NCBI GenBank assembly: GCA_023301205.1
Contig: JALZVC010000104.1
Coordinates: 1-6,058, forward strand
DNA: 6,058 bases
Direction of reading: 5' to 3'
Source of the DNA: Flavobacteriaceae bacterium
GTDB lineage: Bacteria > Bacteroidota > Bacteroidia > Flavobacteriales > Flavobacteriaceae
The notes beneath the pieces are model-generated. The model saw only the letters and a list, made by a program, of their open reading frames with translations, was not told where the DNA came from and searched no databases. Positions within the stretch are counted from its first letter, which is position 1; each line of letters begins with the position of its first letter. Shown one piece after another: positions 6,022 through 6,058 of the stretch. Made by a program: the position numbers and the translations under genes.

Positions 6022-6058
6022 AAAAAAGGCTGAAATTTTATATTTCAGCCTTTTTTTT
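6022..6058. terminator. Strong intrinsic terminator, symmetric and probably bidirectional
   Basis: The arms GGCTGAAAT (6028-6036) and ATTTCAGCC (6042-6050) pair perfectly in a 9-bp stem with the loop TTTAT. Eight Ts follow (6051-6058, to the window edge) and six As precede (6022-6027), so the paired region extends to 15 bp and each strand reads as stem plus U-tract. It ends the carbonic anhydrase transcript and could also stop a convergent gene entering from the right. Confidence 0.93.

Overview
The window looks like chromosomal DNA from a member of the Bacteroidota, most likely a (probably marine) Flavobacteriaceae bacterium. The reasons are AT-rich coding sequence, absent or weak Shine-Dalgarno sites, candidate promoters resembling the Bacteroidota TAnnTTTG -7 element, and the adjacent batD and batE genes. 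The genus cannot be fixed from the sequence alone. All supported genes lie on the + strand and are densely packed; I found no tRNA, rRNA, insertion sequence or CRISPR array.

Region 1 (1-2477) is the 3' end of a Bat (Bacteroides aerotolerance) operon. It holds batD, cut at its 5' end by the window edge, and batE, whose start codon overlaps the batD stop codon by one base (TAATG). Both products are membrane-anchored proteins with domains outside the cytoplasm. They probably form a complex with the MoxR ATPase and the VWA-domain proteins BatA/BatB encoded upstream of the window.

Region 2 (2478-2913) holds one small gene for an unrecognised 98-residue secreted or membrane-anchored protein. It is preceded by a perfect 7-bp inverted repeat overlapping a TAnnTTTG promoter match and followed by a second perfect 7-bp inverted repeat close to the next start codon.

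Region 3 (2914-6058) is a likely inorganic-carbon module: a SulP-family anion transporter with a C-terminal STAS-like domain, a two-domain universal-stress-like protein with degenerate nucleotide-binding motifs, and a beta-class carbonic anhydrase with all its zinc ligands. The likely logic is that the transporter imports bicarbonate, the carbonic anhydrase interconverts it with CO2 for anaplerotic carboxylation or pH control, and the Usp-like protein may regulate. A strong, symmetric, probably bidirectional terminator closes the unit at the right edge.

Nothing here is clearly a new biological system. The best candidates for a second look are the Usp-like protein between transporter and carbonic anhydrase, the small orphan protein before the transporter, and substitutions in the transporter at positions corresponding to the BicA sodium site.
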